From Pseudomonadota bacterium (GTDB taxonomy: Bacteria > Pseudomonadota > Gammaproteobacteria > Xanthomonadales > Xanthomonadaceae): a stretch of DNA of 31,539 bases. Location of the stretch: NCBI GenBank assembly GCA_023461075.1, contig JAEWNY010000116.1, positions 1 to 31,539 of the forward strand, read 5' to 3'. The translations under genes were made by a program, and so were the position numbers. The notes beneath the pieces were generated by a model. That model was given only the letters and a program-made list of their open reading frames with translations. It searched no databases and was not told the origin of the DNA. Below are positions 17,692 through 28,781 of this stretch, one piece after another (the stretch's first letter is position 1; every line of letters starts with the position of its first letter).

Positions 17692-17773
17692 CAACCTTGC
17701 CGATTCGTTAAGGGATGCAGGATGCCGCTGGCAGCGTCATCATGAAGCAACCCGGCAACTGCATGGCGGTCGC

Positions 17774-18457
17774 GTGCGCCTGCTCATCATCGAAGACAAC
17801 CGAAACGTGGTGGCGAACCTGTTCGAATACTTCGAACGGGAAGGTCATGTCGTGGATGCCGCACCCGATGGCATCACCGGCCTGCACCTTGCCCGCACCC
17901 ACGCTTACGATGCGGTCGTGCTGGATTGGGGTCTGCCCCGGATGGATGGCCGCGAAGTGCTGAAAAACCTGCGCAGCGACGGCAACTATATCCCGGTCAT
18001 CATGCTCACCGCACGCGATCAGCAACCGGACAAGATCACCGGGTTTCGCTCCGGCGCCGACGATTACCTCACCAAACCCTTCGACATGGAGGAGCTGCTG
18101 CTGCGTCTGGAAGCGATGGTGGCGCGCGCCACAGGCCGCGGGCGCATCAAGCGGCTTGAGGTCGGCGACCTGATGCTGGACCTGGCGACGCTCAAGGCCA
18201 CGCGCGCAGGGCAGGCCTTGCATCTCTACCCTGCCGGCCGCACCCTCCTGGAAATCCTGATGCTGGCAAGCCCCGGCGTGGTGAGCCGGGAGCGACTCGA
18301 GCAGGCGCTGTGGGGCGATGATCTACCCGAGGGCAACCCCTTGCGCTCGCATGTCTACGACCTGCGTCGTGCGGTGGACGGACCCTTCCCGACCAAGTTG
18401 ATACACACTGTCGCCCGCTCCGGTTATCGCATCGCCGCATTGGATACGGATGGCTGA
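17774..18457 (+). CDS. OmpR/PmrA-family response regulator
   Basis: This is a 227-residue regulator starting at GTG 17774, which gives the standard N-terminus RLLIIEDN. The frame extends 40 codons upstream to an ATG, but that part does not look like a receiver and would cover the 11-bp repeat. The receiver has the acidic pair ED, phosphoacceptor Asp in VVLDWGLPRMDG, Thr in MLTARD and Lys in LTKPFD. The winged-helix domain ends VYDLRRAVDGPF and IHTVARSGYRIA. With the next gene it forms a pair like PmrAB or ColRS, which in other gammaproteobacteria control lipid A modification. The adjacent eptA supports that role. Confidence 0.9.
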   Translation: MRLLIIEDNRNVVANLFEYFEREGHVVDAAPDGITGLHLARTHAYDAVVLDWGLPRMDGREVLKNLRSDGNYIPVIMLTARDQQPDKITGFRSGADDYLTKPFDMEELLLRLEAMVARATGRGRIKRLEVGDLMLDLATLKATRAGQALHLYPAGRTLLEILMLASPGVVSRERLEQALWGDDLPEGNPLRSHVYDLRRAVDGPFPTKLIHTVARSGYRIAALDTDG

Positions 18458-20045
18458 CATGGCAACCGCATGCCGACGGCCCCGCCTGCGCAGCCGGCTT
18501 CTGTTGGGCCTGCTCGGCTACCTGCTACTGCTGTCGGCGGCAGTCGCGGTCCACGGCCTGGTCGTGAACGAGCAGGCCGAGCGGCTGGTATGGCAGACAC
18601 TGCTGACGGCCGAACTTGACCAGTTGGAGGAGCGCCAAGCCAAAGATCCTTCGTATCGCTGGAGGAACACACGCGACATGGCGATGTACCACAGTGGGCA
18701 ATCGACCGACATCCCGGACGTGCTCGCTGCCTTGCCACCCGGAGTGCATGACGAAGTGTCGCTGGATGGGGAGGAGCGAGTGGTTCTGGTCCGCGAATCC
18801 GGCGGGCAAAGGAAGATCATCACCCTCGATATTTCGGAGATCGAACAACGCGAGCGCGACATAGCCCTGACCATGGCCGGCGCCGGATTGACCCTGCTGA
18901 TCGTACTGGGGGCTCTCACCGCTTGGGGCGCGTCAAGGCTGGTTGAGCCGCTTTCCCGCATCGCGCGCAGCATCGGCGAACTGCGCCCCGAACAAGCCGG
19001 CCAGCGATTGCAGATGCCGGCGCATGCGACCTCGGAGATCGAGGTCATCCGCAACGCGATCAACGATTTTCTGGCGCGCAACGACCGCTTCATCGAACGC
19101 GAACGGCTCTTCATCGACATGGCCAGCCACGAGCTGCGCACGCCGGTCGCGGTGATCGCCGGGGCCACCGAACTGGCGCTGGCATCCGACACCGTACCTG
19201 CCACGACGCGTGCGTTGATCGAGCGGATCCGCGGCACGTCAAAGGGCGTGCAGGAGCTGATCGACGTGCTGCTGGTGCTCGCCAAGGATCCCCGGCGGCT
19301 ACAGGGCATCAAGGTGCATTCGTCCCTGCCCGCGCTCTTGCAGACGGTCATCCGAGATCACCTCCCGCTGCTGGAGCACAAGGACCTGTCCGTCGAAACC
19401 GCGGCGATGCCAGCGATCGAGGTGCTGGGACCGCCGGCGATCTTGCAGTCCGCCATCGGCAACCTGCTGCGCAACGCGATCGAAAACAGTGACCGCGGGG
19501 TGATCCGCGTACACGTCGAGGCACCGGCCATCGTGGTGATTACTGACCCTGGCCATGGCATGTCCGCCGAGGAAATCCGCGACGCCTATGTCCGCATCGC
19601 GCGCGGAGGCGGCGATCGCGACGGCGGCGGCATCGGGCTCGATCTCATTGCACGGGTTTGCGAACACCTCGGGTGGACACTCGAGCTGTTCTCGAACGGG
19701 CACGGGTCGATCGCGCGCCTGCATTTGCAGACGGGGACTCGATCGCTCCAGTGGCGTCCGCGAAAACCGGGCCAAGCCAGGCCCGCCCATCCGGATCGGA
19801 TCGCGCCTGCGTGTGCCCCGCCGGGCAGGCTACATCTCGTCCATCGGCTCGTGCGCCACCGCTTCCTCGGTCGATCTTGGCGCACGGCGAATCCGCCAGC
19901 GCTCCCAGCGCCAGAACAACCAGGCCAGCAAGGTCAGCGTGCCGGCGCCGGCGGAAAGGTGCAGCAGGTCATCGCTGAGCCAGGGCGAGACCACGCCGGC
20001 GATGACCGCATTGAGCAGCAGCCCGATGAAGGCCTGCATGGATGA
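18450..20045 (+). CDS. Sensor histidine kinase (PmrB/ColS-like) with anomalous read-through C-terminus
   Basis: This gives 531 residues from ATG 18450, overlapping the regulator stop by eight bases; ATG 18459 is the alternative. A first membrane helix (about 15-37), a periplasmic loop of about 100 residues and a second helix (about 140-160) precede a HAMP-like linker. The H-box is FIDMASHELRTPVAV (His227), the N-box NLLRNAIENS, and the G-boxes DPGHGM and GGGIGLDL. The fold naturally ends near residue 428 (SIARLHLQTG, about 19735). The remaining 100 residues are Arg/Pro/Gly-rich and over 216 bp are antisense to the efflux gene. There is no stop in any frame for some distance. Probably a lost stop codon, or a sequencing error. 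The kinase function should be intact. Confidence 0.85.
   Translation: MADMATACRRPRLRSRLLLGLLGYLLLLSAAVAVHGLVVNEQAERLVWQTLLTAELDQLEERQAKDPSYRWRNTRDMAMYHSGQSTDIPDVLAALPPGVHDEVSLDGEERVVLVRESGGQRKIITLDISEIEQRERDIALTMAGAGLTLLIVLGALTAWGASRLVEPLSRIARSIGELRPEQAGQRLQMPAHATSEIEVIRNAINDFLARNDRFIERERLFIDMASHELRTPVAVIAGATELALASDTVPATTRALIERIRGTSKGVQELIDVLLVLAKDPRRLQGIKVHSSLPALLQTVIRDHLPLLEHKDLSVETAAMPAIEVLGPPAILQSAIGNLLRNAIENSDRGVIRVHVEAPAIVVITDPGHGMSAEEIRDAYVRIARGGGDRDGGGIGLDLIARVCEHLGWTLELFSNGHGSIARLHLQTGTRSLQWRPRKPGQARPAHPDRIAPACAPPGRLHLVHRLVRHRFLGRSWRTANPPALPAPEQPGQQGQRAGAGGKVQQVIAEPGRDHAGDDRIEQQPDEGLHG
19768..19785. repeat. GC-rich hairpin at the expected end of the kinase gene
   Basis: CGGGCC and GGCCCG with a 6-base loop (AAGCCA) lie about 30 bases after the point where the kinase domain ends. 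There is no T-run. It resembles the stem of a terminator between two convergent genes, which supports the view that the original kinase gene stopped before it. Confidence 0.35.
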
Positions 20046-21101
20046 CGCCGCACCGCGCGCCTTCGGATACATGTCCAGGATCGCCAGGGTCAGGATCGGG
20101 AAGACGAGTGCGATGCCGAAGGCATTCAGGCCCACGGGCAATACGGTCGGCAACACCGCGGGCGGCTCGACCCAGCCGTGATAGCCCAGGTTGATGAGCG
20201 CCGCGAGCAGGCAGCAGGCGAAGCCGATACGCACCTGCATCACCGCATCCAGCTTGCCCGCCATCCGCCCCGAGGCGAACGCGCCGATCATCATCCCGCC
20301 GATCATCGGCACGAAGAACCAGCCGAAGCCGCCCTCGCCCAACTTCAGGTGATCCAGCACCAAGGCCGGCGCCGAAGCGATGTAGAGGAACAGCGCGGCG
20401 AAGTTGAAGCTGCCGGCCAAGGCCAACCGCACGAAACTCGGCTCACGCAGCATCGCGCCATAGCCCTTCAGCATCGGCCTGACGCGCAATGGCGCACGGG
20501 CACGCGGCGGATGCGTCTCCGGTAGCCGCAAGACGACCGCCAGCATCATCAGGATCGCGAATGCCGCGAGGAACCAGAAGATCGCCGGCCAATGCGACCA
20601 GCCCAGCAGCCAGGCGCCGACCATCGGCGCGATCGCCGGCGCGACGCCGAAGATGATCGAGACCTGGCTCATCAGCCGCTGCGCATCGTCGCCATCGAAG
20701 ACGTCGCGGATCACCGCGCGGCCGACGATCAACCCGACGCCTGCGGAAAGGCCCTGCAGCACGCGAAATCCCAGCAGCATCGGCATCGAAGTGGACATCG
20801 CGCAGCCCACCGAGGCGATCGCGAACACCGCCAGCCCGGCCAGGATCACCCGCCGTCGACCGAGCGCATCGGAGAGCGGGCCATGGGCGATGCTCATCAG
20901 CGCATAGGCCAGCAGATAGGCGCTGATCGTCTGTTGCAACATCACCTTGTCGGCGCCGAACTGTGCACCGAGCGCGGGGAACGCCGGGAAGATGGTGTCG
21001 ATCGAGAACGGGCCGATCATGGCCAAAGCGCCGAGCACCGGTGCCAGTCGGCGTGCAAGTGACGTGGCCGGAGCAGCCAGCGGGGGATCGCGTGTTTCCA
21101 T
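19830..21101 (-). CDS. Bcr/CflA-type multidrug efflux MFS transporter
   Basis: This is a 423-residue 12-helix major facilitator of the DHA1 Bcr/CflA group, which exports drugs such as bicyclomycin or chloramphenicol by proton antiport. Family marks are SIDTIFPAFPALGAQFGA near the start, HGPLSDALGRRRVILAGL (motif A of the MFS), GLSAGVGLIVGRAVIRDVFDG (motif C region) and PETHPPRAR at the central loop. ATG 21101 is preferred. A start at 21140 would add 13 Arg-rich residues and approach the gcvP promoter. The gene is convergent with the kinase and overlaps its read-through tail by 216 bp. Confidence 0.9.
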   Translation of the reverse strand: METRDPPLAAPATSLARRLAPVLGALAMIGPFSIDTIFPAFPALGAQFGADKVMLQQTISAYLLAYALMSIAHGPLSDALGRRRVILAGLAVFAIASVGCAMSTSMPMLLGFRVLQGLSAGVGLIVGRAVIRDVFDGDDAQRLMSQVSIIFGVAPAIAPMVGAWLLGWSHWPAIFWFLAAFAILMMLAVVLRLPETHPPRARAPLRVRPMLKGYGAMLREPSFVRLALAGSFNFAALFLYIASAPALVLDHLKLGEGGFGWFFVPMIGGMMIGAFASGRMAGKLDAVMQVRIGFACCLLAALINLGYHGWVEPPAVLPTVLPVGLNAFGIALVFPILTLAILDMYPKARGAASSMQAFIGLLLNAVIAGVVSPWLSDDLLHLSAGAGTLTLLAWLFWRWERWRIRRAPRSTEEAVAHEPMDEM

Positions 21102-21150
21102 CCGCGCAGCGTACCTGCGGCCATTCCGCCGCGCATCCATCGACGCCGCT

Positions 21151-21156
21151 TATAAT
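21151..21156 (+). promoter_or_regulatory. TATAAT -10 element driving the riboswitch-gcvP transcript
   Basis: A perfect TATAAT is placed about 12 bases before the first riboswitch helix, the right place for transcription of the aptamers. The -35 region is weak (no TTGACA-like hexamer 16-18 bases upstream), suggesting help from an activator or reliance on the -10. Confidence 0.7.
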
Positions 21157-21167
21157 CGGCGGGCACG

Positions 21168-21346
21168 ATGGGAGAAGCGGCCGCATGCGGCCGCTGCCGA
21201 AGGCGCAACCGCCCGGAATCGCTCAGGCCTGTGTACCGTCGCGCGGACAACACTCTGGAGAGATCGGCCACGCCCATGCGCGTTGGCTGGCGCCGAAGGG
21301 GCAAGACGATCGCATCGTCCAAACTCTCAGGCAAAAGGACAGAGGG
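21168..21346 (+). promoter_or_regulatory. Tandem glycine riboswitch upstream of gcvP
   Basis: Two glycine aptamers lie in series. The second (about 21257-21346) is textbook: GGAGAG, then CGCCGAAGGGGCAA, then CTCTCAGGCAAAAGGACAGAGG split across its core. The first (about 21168-21256) shows GGGAGAA, GCCGAAGGCGCAACC and CGCTCAGGCC, ending in ACACTCTG. The first aptamer carries a perfect 20-bp palindrome (21176-21195, AGCGGCCGCA/TGCGGCCGCT) that would form one of its helices. Glycine binding normally turns on glycine-cleavage genes. The gcvP start lies about 48 bases after the second aptamer. No terminator hairpin with a U-tract is seen between them, so translational control is more likely. Confidence 0.93.
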
Positions 21347-21393
21347 GCATCCCATTTTCCGCGGCCATCATGCCGCGCCACCGGATGCCAGCC

Positions 21394-24339
<2,946 letters not shown>

Positions 24340-24360
24340 GCATCGACCGAAGGTTGGATC

Positions 24361-24389
24361 GAAGACCCCGCTCGCCGGGGTCTTCCTTC
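24361..24389 (+). terminator. Terminator between gcvP and the damage-repair operon
   Basis: A perfect 9-bp stem, GAAGACCCC/GGGGTCTTC, with a 7-base loop starts 21 bases past the gcvP stop and is followed by CTTC. The T-run is short, but the stem is strong. It lies between convergent genes and may end transcription from both. Confidence 0.75.
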
Positions 24390-24930
24390 ATCCGGCCCAG
24401 TCCATGACCCGTTCGGAGAACCATCGCGCCGGCTCGATGCCGAGCGCGCGGCAGGCATCGATCTGGTTGCGCAGGGCAGTGAGCTGCGGCAGCGAAAACC
24501 CGTGCAAGTTGTCGTCCTCGGGCAGCATCGCCTCGCCCCAGTCGTGCAGGCGATCGCAACGCTCGAGGAAGCGCGCACGCATCCATGTATTCAAGGGCGC
24601 ATGGATGATGTAGCCCTCGTCCTGCAGCGCGCCCAACGTCGTGTCCAGCAGCTGCTGTGCACCGCGCACCCATTCGGTGAAGCCACCGGCGGCATCGTTG
24701 ATGGTCAACGGCATCGGCGCACGATGCTCGCCCAGCGGCCCGCGAAGACGAAGCTCGATGTCGCGGGCATCGCGCTCACGATCGGCATCGACCAGCGCAC
24801 CGCCATCCAGGTCGAAACACTCGAACCAGCGTGGATGGAACTGCTGGATCCGCGCCAAGGGATCGCGCGAAAAGCCGATCTTGCAGTGGTCCTCCCACGG
24901 GCACGGGAAGACATAGGCATGCCAGCTCAC
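24388..24930 (-). CDS. GIY-YIG/T5orf172-like protein at the end of the SOS operon
   Basis: This is a 180-residue protein. The N-terminal 90 residues resemble the T5orf172/MUG113 branch of the GIY-YIG nuclease superfamily: HAYVFPCP with Tyr6, HCKIGFSRDPLARIQQF with Lys17 and Arg27, and GGFTEWVRGA with a candidate catalytic Glu86. The C-terminal half (HDWGEAMLPEDDNLHGFSLP and a helical end) is unrecognised. Its ATG overlaps the stop of the AlkB-like gene by four bases, so it is the last gene of the lexA2-imuA-imuB-dnaE2 operon. A nuclease role in damage processing is inference; the superfamily call is moderately firm. Confidence 0.65.
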   Translation of the reverse strand: MSWHAYVFPCPWEDHCKIGFSRDPLARIQQFHPRWFECFDLDGGALVDADRERDARDIELRLRGPLGEHRAPMPLTINDAAGGFTEWVRGAQQLLDTTLGALQDEGYIIHAPLNTWMRARFLERCDRLHDWGEAMLPEDDNLHGFSLPQLTALRNQIDACRALGIEPARWFSERVMDWAG

Positions 24931-25547
24931 GGTCGCACCCGATAGACCACGCTCATCCGCGGCCCGACCGGACGCGCGGTCTTGGGGATGCCGTGTTCGT
25001 GCGTGCGCTGGCTGGCATGGCTCATCAGCAGCAGGCTGCCGGGCGAGAGTTCGATACGGCGCGTGCTGCGCTCACCGCCACGCTCGCGTATCAGCATCAC
25101 GCGCGGATCGCCCAGCGACACGATGGCGATCGGCTGCGCGGCCTTCAGCATGGGCAGTTTGTCGCCATGCATGGCCACGCTGTCGCGGCCATCGCGGTAC
25201 AGATTGAGCCCGGCTGCGTTGTAGGGCGCGGGCGCGACCGATTGCACTTCCCGCAGGATCTCGTGCAGCAGCAGCGGGCAATCCGCATCGTCCAACCGGC
25301 GATGGAACAGCATGCGCGGCACGTCCACCTCGCGGTCGTACATCTGCCGACGCAGCGTGCCCCATGACAGCTGCATCAACTGCTCGAACCAGTCCTGCGC
25401 GCGCTCCGGAGCGATGATCGACGGCCAGTAGCGCATGCCACCCTCGGCATCATCGAACACTTGCACGCATTCGCTCGACGGTTGGGCGAACAGGTCGAAA
25501 GCCGCGTTCATCGCTGCATGCCTGGATGGAAAACGTTCAATGGACAT
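24927..25547 (-). CDS. AlkB-like 2-oxoglutarate/Fe(II) dioxygenase
   Basis: This is a 206-residue protein with the AlkB catalytic set: iron ligands His127 and Asp129 in VAMHGDK, His185 in HEHGIPK, and 2-oxoglutarate-binding Arg197 and Arg203 in GPRMSVVYR. NLYRDGRDSVAMHGD is the ALKBH2/3-type signature seen in many bacterial homologues. These enzymes oxidatively remove methyl groups from N1-methyladenine and N3-methylcytosine in DNA or RNA. The ATG at 25547 follows the dnaE2 stop by three bases, and its end overlaps the next gene by four. It is thus physically part of the SOS mutasome operon. The family is secure; SOS control is inferred from position. Confidence 0.9.
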   Translation of the reverse strand: MSIERFPSRHAAMNAAFDLFAQPSSECVQVFDDAEGGMRYWPSIIAPERAQDWFEQLMQLSWGTLRRQMYDREVDVPRMLFHRRLDDADCPLLLHEILREVQSVAPAPYNAAGLNLYRDGRDSVAMHGDKLPMLKAAQPIAIVSLGDPRVMLIRERGGERSTRRIELSPGSLLLMSHASQRTHEHGIPKTARPVGPRMSVVYRVRP

Positions 25548-25550
25548 CGT

Positions 25551-28500
25551 TCAATGAAAGTCGCGCGATTCGGCGCGCAGGCCACCGAGCATCGGGCTGA
25601 GATCCTCGATATGCCCGGCGATGAGGTGACTGACGCCATCGACCTGTTCCCAGCGCCCGCGCACGCCCATCAGCGTGGAACCCAGCAACGCCTTGCGATG
25701 GCGCGAGGCGAGATGCGCCCAGACCACCACGTTGACCATGCCGTCCTCGTCCTCCAGCGTGACGAAGATCGTGCCTTTCGCGGTCGCCGGTCGTTGTCGC
25801 TGGGTGACGATGCCGGCCGCATGCACGAAGGCGCCGTGGTGCCGGGCCTTCAACTCGCCACTGCTGCGGATGCGACGATGGCGCAAGGCCTCGCGCAGCA
25901 ACGCACAAGGATGCGGGCCCAGCGTCAGCCCCGTGCTGCGATAGTCCGCCAGCACCTCCTCGCCGTGCGAAGGCGCGGGCAGCAGCGTCGCTTCCTCCGG
26001 TGCGGATTGCTGCAGCAGCGGCGTGTCTGTTTCGAAGCCACTGATCGACCAGCGTGCTTCATTGCGATGCCGCGACAGACTGCGTAGTGCACCGGCATCG
26101 GCCAGCGCGGCGCGTGCCTTCGTGCCCAGCCTGGCGCGACGGCACAGGTCGTCGATGTCGCGGAACGGTGCATCCGTGCGCGCTTGCACGATGGCATCGG
26201 CGACTTCTTCGCCCAACCCGCTGATCGAACGCAGGCCGATGCGGATCGCCGGCTGCCGCGCAGGATCGACCGCATCATCGACCAGCGTGTAGTCCCGCTC
26301 GCTGTGCGCCACATCCACCGGCAATATCTCGATGGCCACGCGCTCGCCATTGGCGCGGCGTGCATCCTGCAGGATCTGCGACGGCGCGTAGAAACCCATC
26401 GGCTGCGAGTTCAACAGCGCGCAATAGAACGCCGCCGGCTCGTGCCGCTTGAGCCAGCAGCTGGCGTAGACCAACTTGGCGAAGGAAGCCGAATGGCTCT
26501 GCGGGAAGCCGTAGGAACCGAAGCCCTTGATCTGCTCGAAGATCTGCGCGATGAATTCCTCCGAATAATCCTTCGCGCGCATCAGTTCGGCGATGCGTTG
26601 CCGGTGCGGCTCCATGTCGCCACCCTGCCGCCATGCCGCCATCGAGCGGCGCAGGCCATCGGCTTCGGACGGCGTGTAGCCGGCATGGATCACCAGTTCC
26701 ATCACCTGCTCCTGGAACAGTGGCACACCCAGCGTCGGCTCGAGGATGTCGCGGATGCCTTCGGATGGAAACGTCACCGTTTCCTTGCCCATGCGCCGAC
26801 GCAGGAACGGATGCACCATGCCGCCCTGGATCGGACCGGGTCGCACGATCGCCACCTCGATCACCAGGTCGTAGAACCGGCGCGGCTGCAATCGTGGAAG
26901 CATCGTCATCTGCGCGCGCGATTCGATCTGGAACACGCCCACCGTATCGGCGCGGCAGATCATCTCGTAAGTGGATGCGTCTTCACCGGGAATCGTGGCG
27001 ATGGTCAATTCCCGGCCACGATGTTTCGTCACCAGGTCCAGTGCCTTGCGGATGCAGGTGAGCATGCCCAGCGCCAGGCAATCGACCTTCAACAGGCCGA
27101 GCGATTCCAGGTCGTCCTTCTCCCACTGGATCACCGTGCGCCCGGCCATCGCGGCGTTTTCCACCGGAACCAGATGGTGCAGCGGCGCATCGGAGATGAT
27201 GAAACCGCCGACGTGTTGCGAGAGGTGGCGCGGCTTGCCTTCCAACAGATCACTGACCGCGATCACCCGTTGCAGCAGTGGATTGTCGATGTCGAAGCCG
27301 GATTCGGACAGGCGCTGCGCCAACGGCGTGCCGCGATTGCCCCAGCCCCTGCATGCAGCGAGTCTTGCGATCTCGTCCTCGCCCATGCCGAAGGCCTTGG
27401 CGACATCACGCATCGCGCTCTTGCCGCGATAGCGGATCACCGTGGCCGCCAGCGCCGCGCGATCGCGCCCGTACTTGGCATAGAGGTATTGCACCACTTC
27501 CTCGCGCCGCTCGTGCTCGAAATCGACGTCGATGTCAGGTGGTTCGTTGCGATCCTTCGACAGGAAGCGCGCCATCAGCAGGCGGGTCTCGTCCGGGTTC
27601 ACCGCGGTGATGCCAAGCGCATAACAGACCGCGGAATTGGCCGAGGAACCCCGGCCCTGGCAGAGGATCCCGCGCGAATCGGCGAACCTGACGATGTCGT
27701 GCACGGTCAGGAAGAACGCCTCGTACTGCAGCTCGGCGATCAGCGCCAGTTCGCCTTCGATGGTGGCCGCGACCTTGGGCGGAACGCCCTCGGGCCAACG
27801 CTGGCGCATCCCGGCTTCGGTGAGCTTGCGCAGGTGCGAGGTCGGCGTCTCTCCCTCAGGCACCAGTTCGCGCGGATACTGGTACTTCACTTCGCCCATG
27901 TCGAAGTGGCAACGACGCGCCAGCGCCACGGCTTCCTCCAGCAGGGGGTGCGGATGGATGTTGCCGAGCGCGCGACGACTGCGCAGGTGGCGTTCGCCGT
28001 TCTGGAACAGGTGCGTCCCCGCCCCGGCCAATGCGACCCGATTGCGGATCGCGGTCACGGTGTCCTGCAGGATGCGCTGGCAGCGCGTGGCCATGTGCAC
28101 GTCGCCGCTGGCAAGCACAGGCATCCGCAATCGTTCCGCCATGGCAAGCCGACAGGCAAGCCGCGCGTCATCATCGTCGTCACGATGCAGTTCGATGGCC
28201 AGCCAGGCGCGATCATTGAACACGCCGCGCAACCATGCGCCCTCGCCTTCGACAGGTGAACGCGACGGGCACCACAGCGCGAACAGGCCCTCCAGCCCAT
28301 CGCTTGCAGCCAGTGTCTCGATGTCGCTGCGCTGCAGTCGATAGCTGCCCTTGCCGGCATCGCCCATCCGCGCGCGGGTGATGAGCCGGCACAGGCGGCT
28401 GTAGCCGGCCTTGTCCTCGACCAGCAGCACCAGTTTCAGGCCGCAGGCAAGCGTGAACTCGCTGCCGACGATGAGTTTGACGCCGCTGGCCTTCGAAGCC

Positions 28501-28781
28501 TCCCAGGCGCGCACGATGCCGGCAAGCGAGCATTCGTCGGTAATCGCCAAGGCTTCATAACCACATTGTGCGGCGCGCGCGAACAGTTCCTCGGCACTGG
28601 CGGCGCCGCGCAGGAAAGTGAAATCCGACAGGCAATGCAGTTCCGCGTAGGCAGGCAGGCCTTCATGCGGATCGTCGTTCGCGGCTGGTCGTTGCAGCTG
28701 TCTGGCGATGCGCAGGGCACGCGGAAGGCGGCCGCCTGGCGTGTCGCTGTCGACACCATCGATGGCGTCATCCCAGCTCAA
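25551..28781 (-). CDS. dnaE2: Error-prone DNA polymerase DnaE2 (ImuC)
   Basis: This is a 1076-residue C-family DNA polymerase acting in SOS-induced translesion synthesis with ImuA and ImuB. An N-terminal PHP domain (about 45-300, AELHCLSDFTFLRGA) precedes the polymerase core with GRGSSANSAVCYALGI and the catalytic aspartates of DIDVDFEHERR (Asp416 and Asp418). Tandem HhH motifs and an OB-fold domain lie near the C-terminus (VTQRQRPATAKGTIFVTLED). The start is TTG 28781 with a GAGG site seven bases upstream; it yields the family N-terminus SWDDAIDG, and no ATG replaces it. The length is normal. The stop is three bases from the AlkB-like gene. Confidence 0.95.
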   Translation of the reverse strand: MSWDDAIDGVDSDTPGGRLPRALRIARQLQRPAANDDPHEGLPAYAELHCLSDFTFLRGAASAEELFARAAQCGYEALAITDECSLAGIVRAWEASKASGVKLIVGSEFTLACGLKLVLLVEDKAGYSRLCRLITRARMGDAGKGSYRLQRSDIETLAASDGLEGLFALWCPSRSPVEGEGAWLRGVFNDRAWLAIELHRDDDDDARLACRLAMAERLRMPVLASGDVHMATRCQRILQDTVTAIRNRVALAGAGTHLFQNGERHLRSRRALGNIHPHPLLEEAVALARRCHFDMGEVKYQYPRELVPEGETPTSHLRKLTEAGMRQRWPEGVPPKVAATIEGELALIAELQYEAFFLTVHDIVRFADSRGILCQGRGSSANSAVCYALGITAVNPDETRLLMARFLSKDRNEPPDIDVDFEHERREEVVQYLYAKYGRDRAALAATVIRYRGKSAMRDVAKAFGMGEDEIARLAACRGWGNRGTPLAQRLSESGFDIDNPLLQRVIAVSDLLEGKPRHLSQHVGGFIISDAPLHHLVPVENAAMAGRTVIQWEKDDLESLGLLKVDCLALGMLTCIRKALDLVTKHRGRELTIATIPGEDASTYEMICRADTVGVFQIESRAQMTMLPRLQPRRFYDLVIEVAIVRPGPIQGGMVHPFLRRRMGKETVTFPSEGIRDILEPTLGVPLFQEQVMELVIHAGYTPSEADGLRRSMAAWRQGGDMEPHRQRIAELMRAKDYSEEFIAQIFEQIKGFGSYGFPQSHSASFAKLVYASCWLKRHEPAAFYCALLNSQPMGFYAPSQILQDARRANGERVAIEILPVDVAHSERDYTLVDDAVDPARQPAIRIGLRSISGLGEEVADAIVQARTDAPFRDIDDLCRRARLGTKARAALADAGALRSLSRHRNEARWSISGFETDTPLLQQSAPEEATLLPAPSHGEEVLADYRSTGLTLGPHPCALLREALRHRRIRSSGELKARHHGAFVHAAGIVTQRQRPATAKGTIFVTLEDEDGMVNVVVWAHLASRHRKALLGSTLMGVRGRWEQVDGVSHLIAGHIEDLSPMLGGLRAESRDFH

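Noticed and set aside
17654..17773. 40-codon N-terminal extension of the OmpR-family regulator
   Set aside because: The sequence before RLLIIEDN does not resemble a receiver domain, would exceed the normal length, and overlies the regulatory repeat.
26184..28259. 691-codon open frame on the plus strand inside dnaE2
   Set aside because: It is fully antisense to dnaE2, whose sequence is conserved; the translated product is His/Arg-rich without any known motif.
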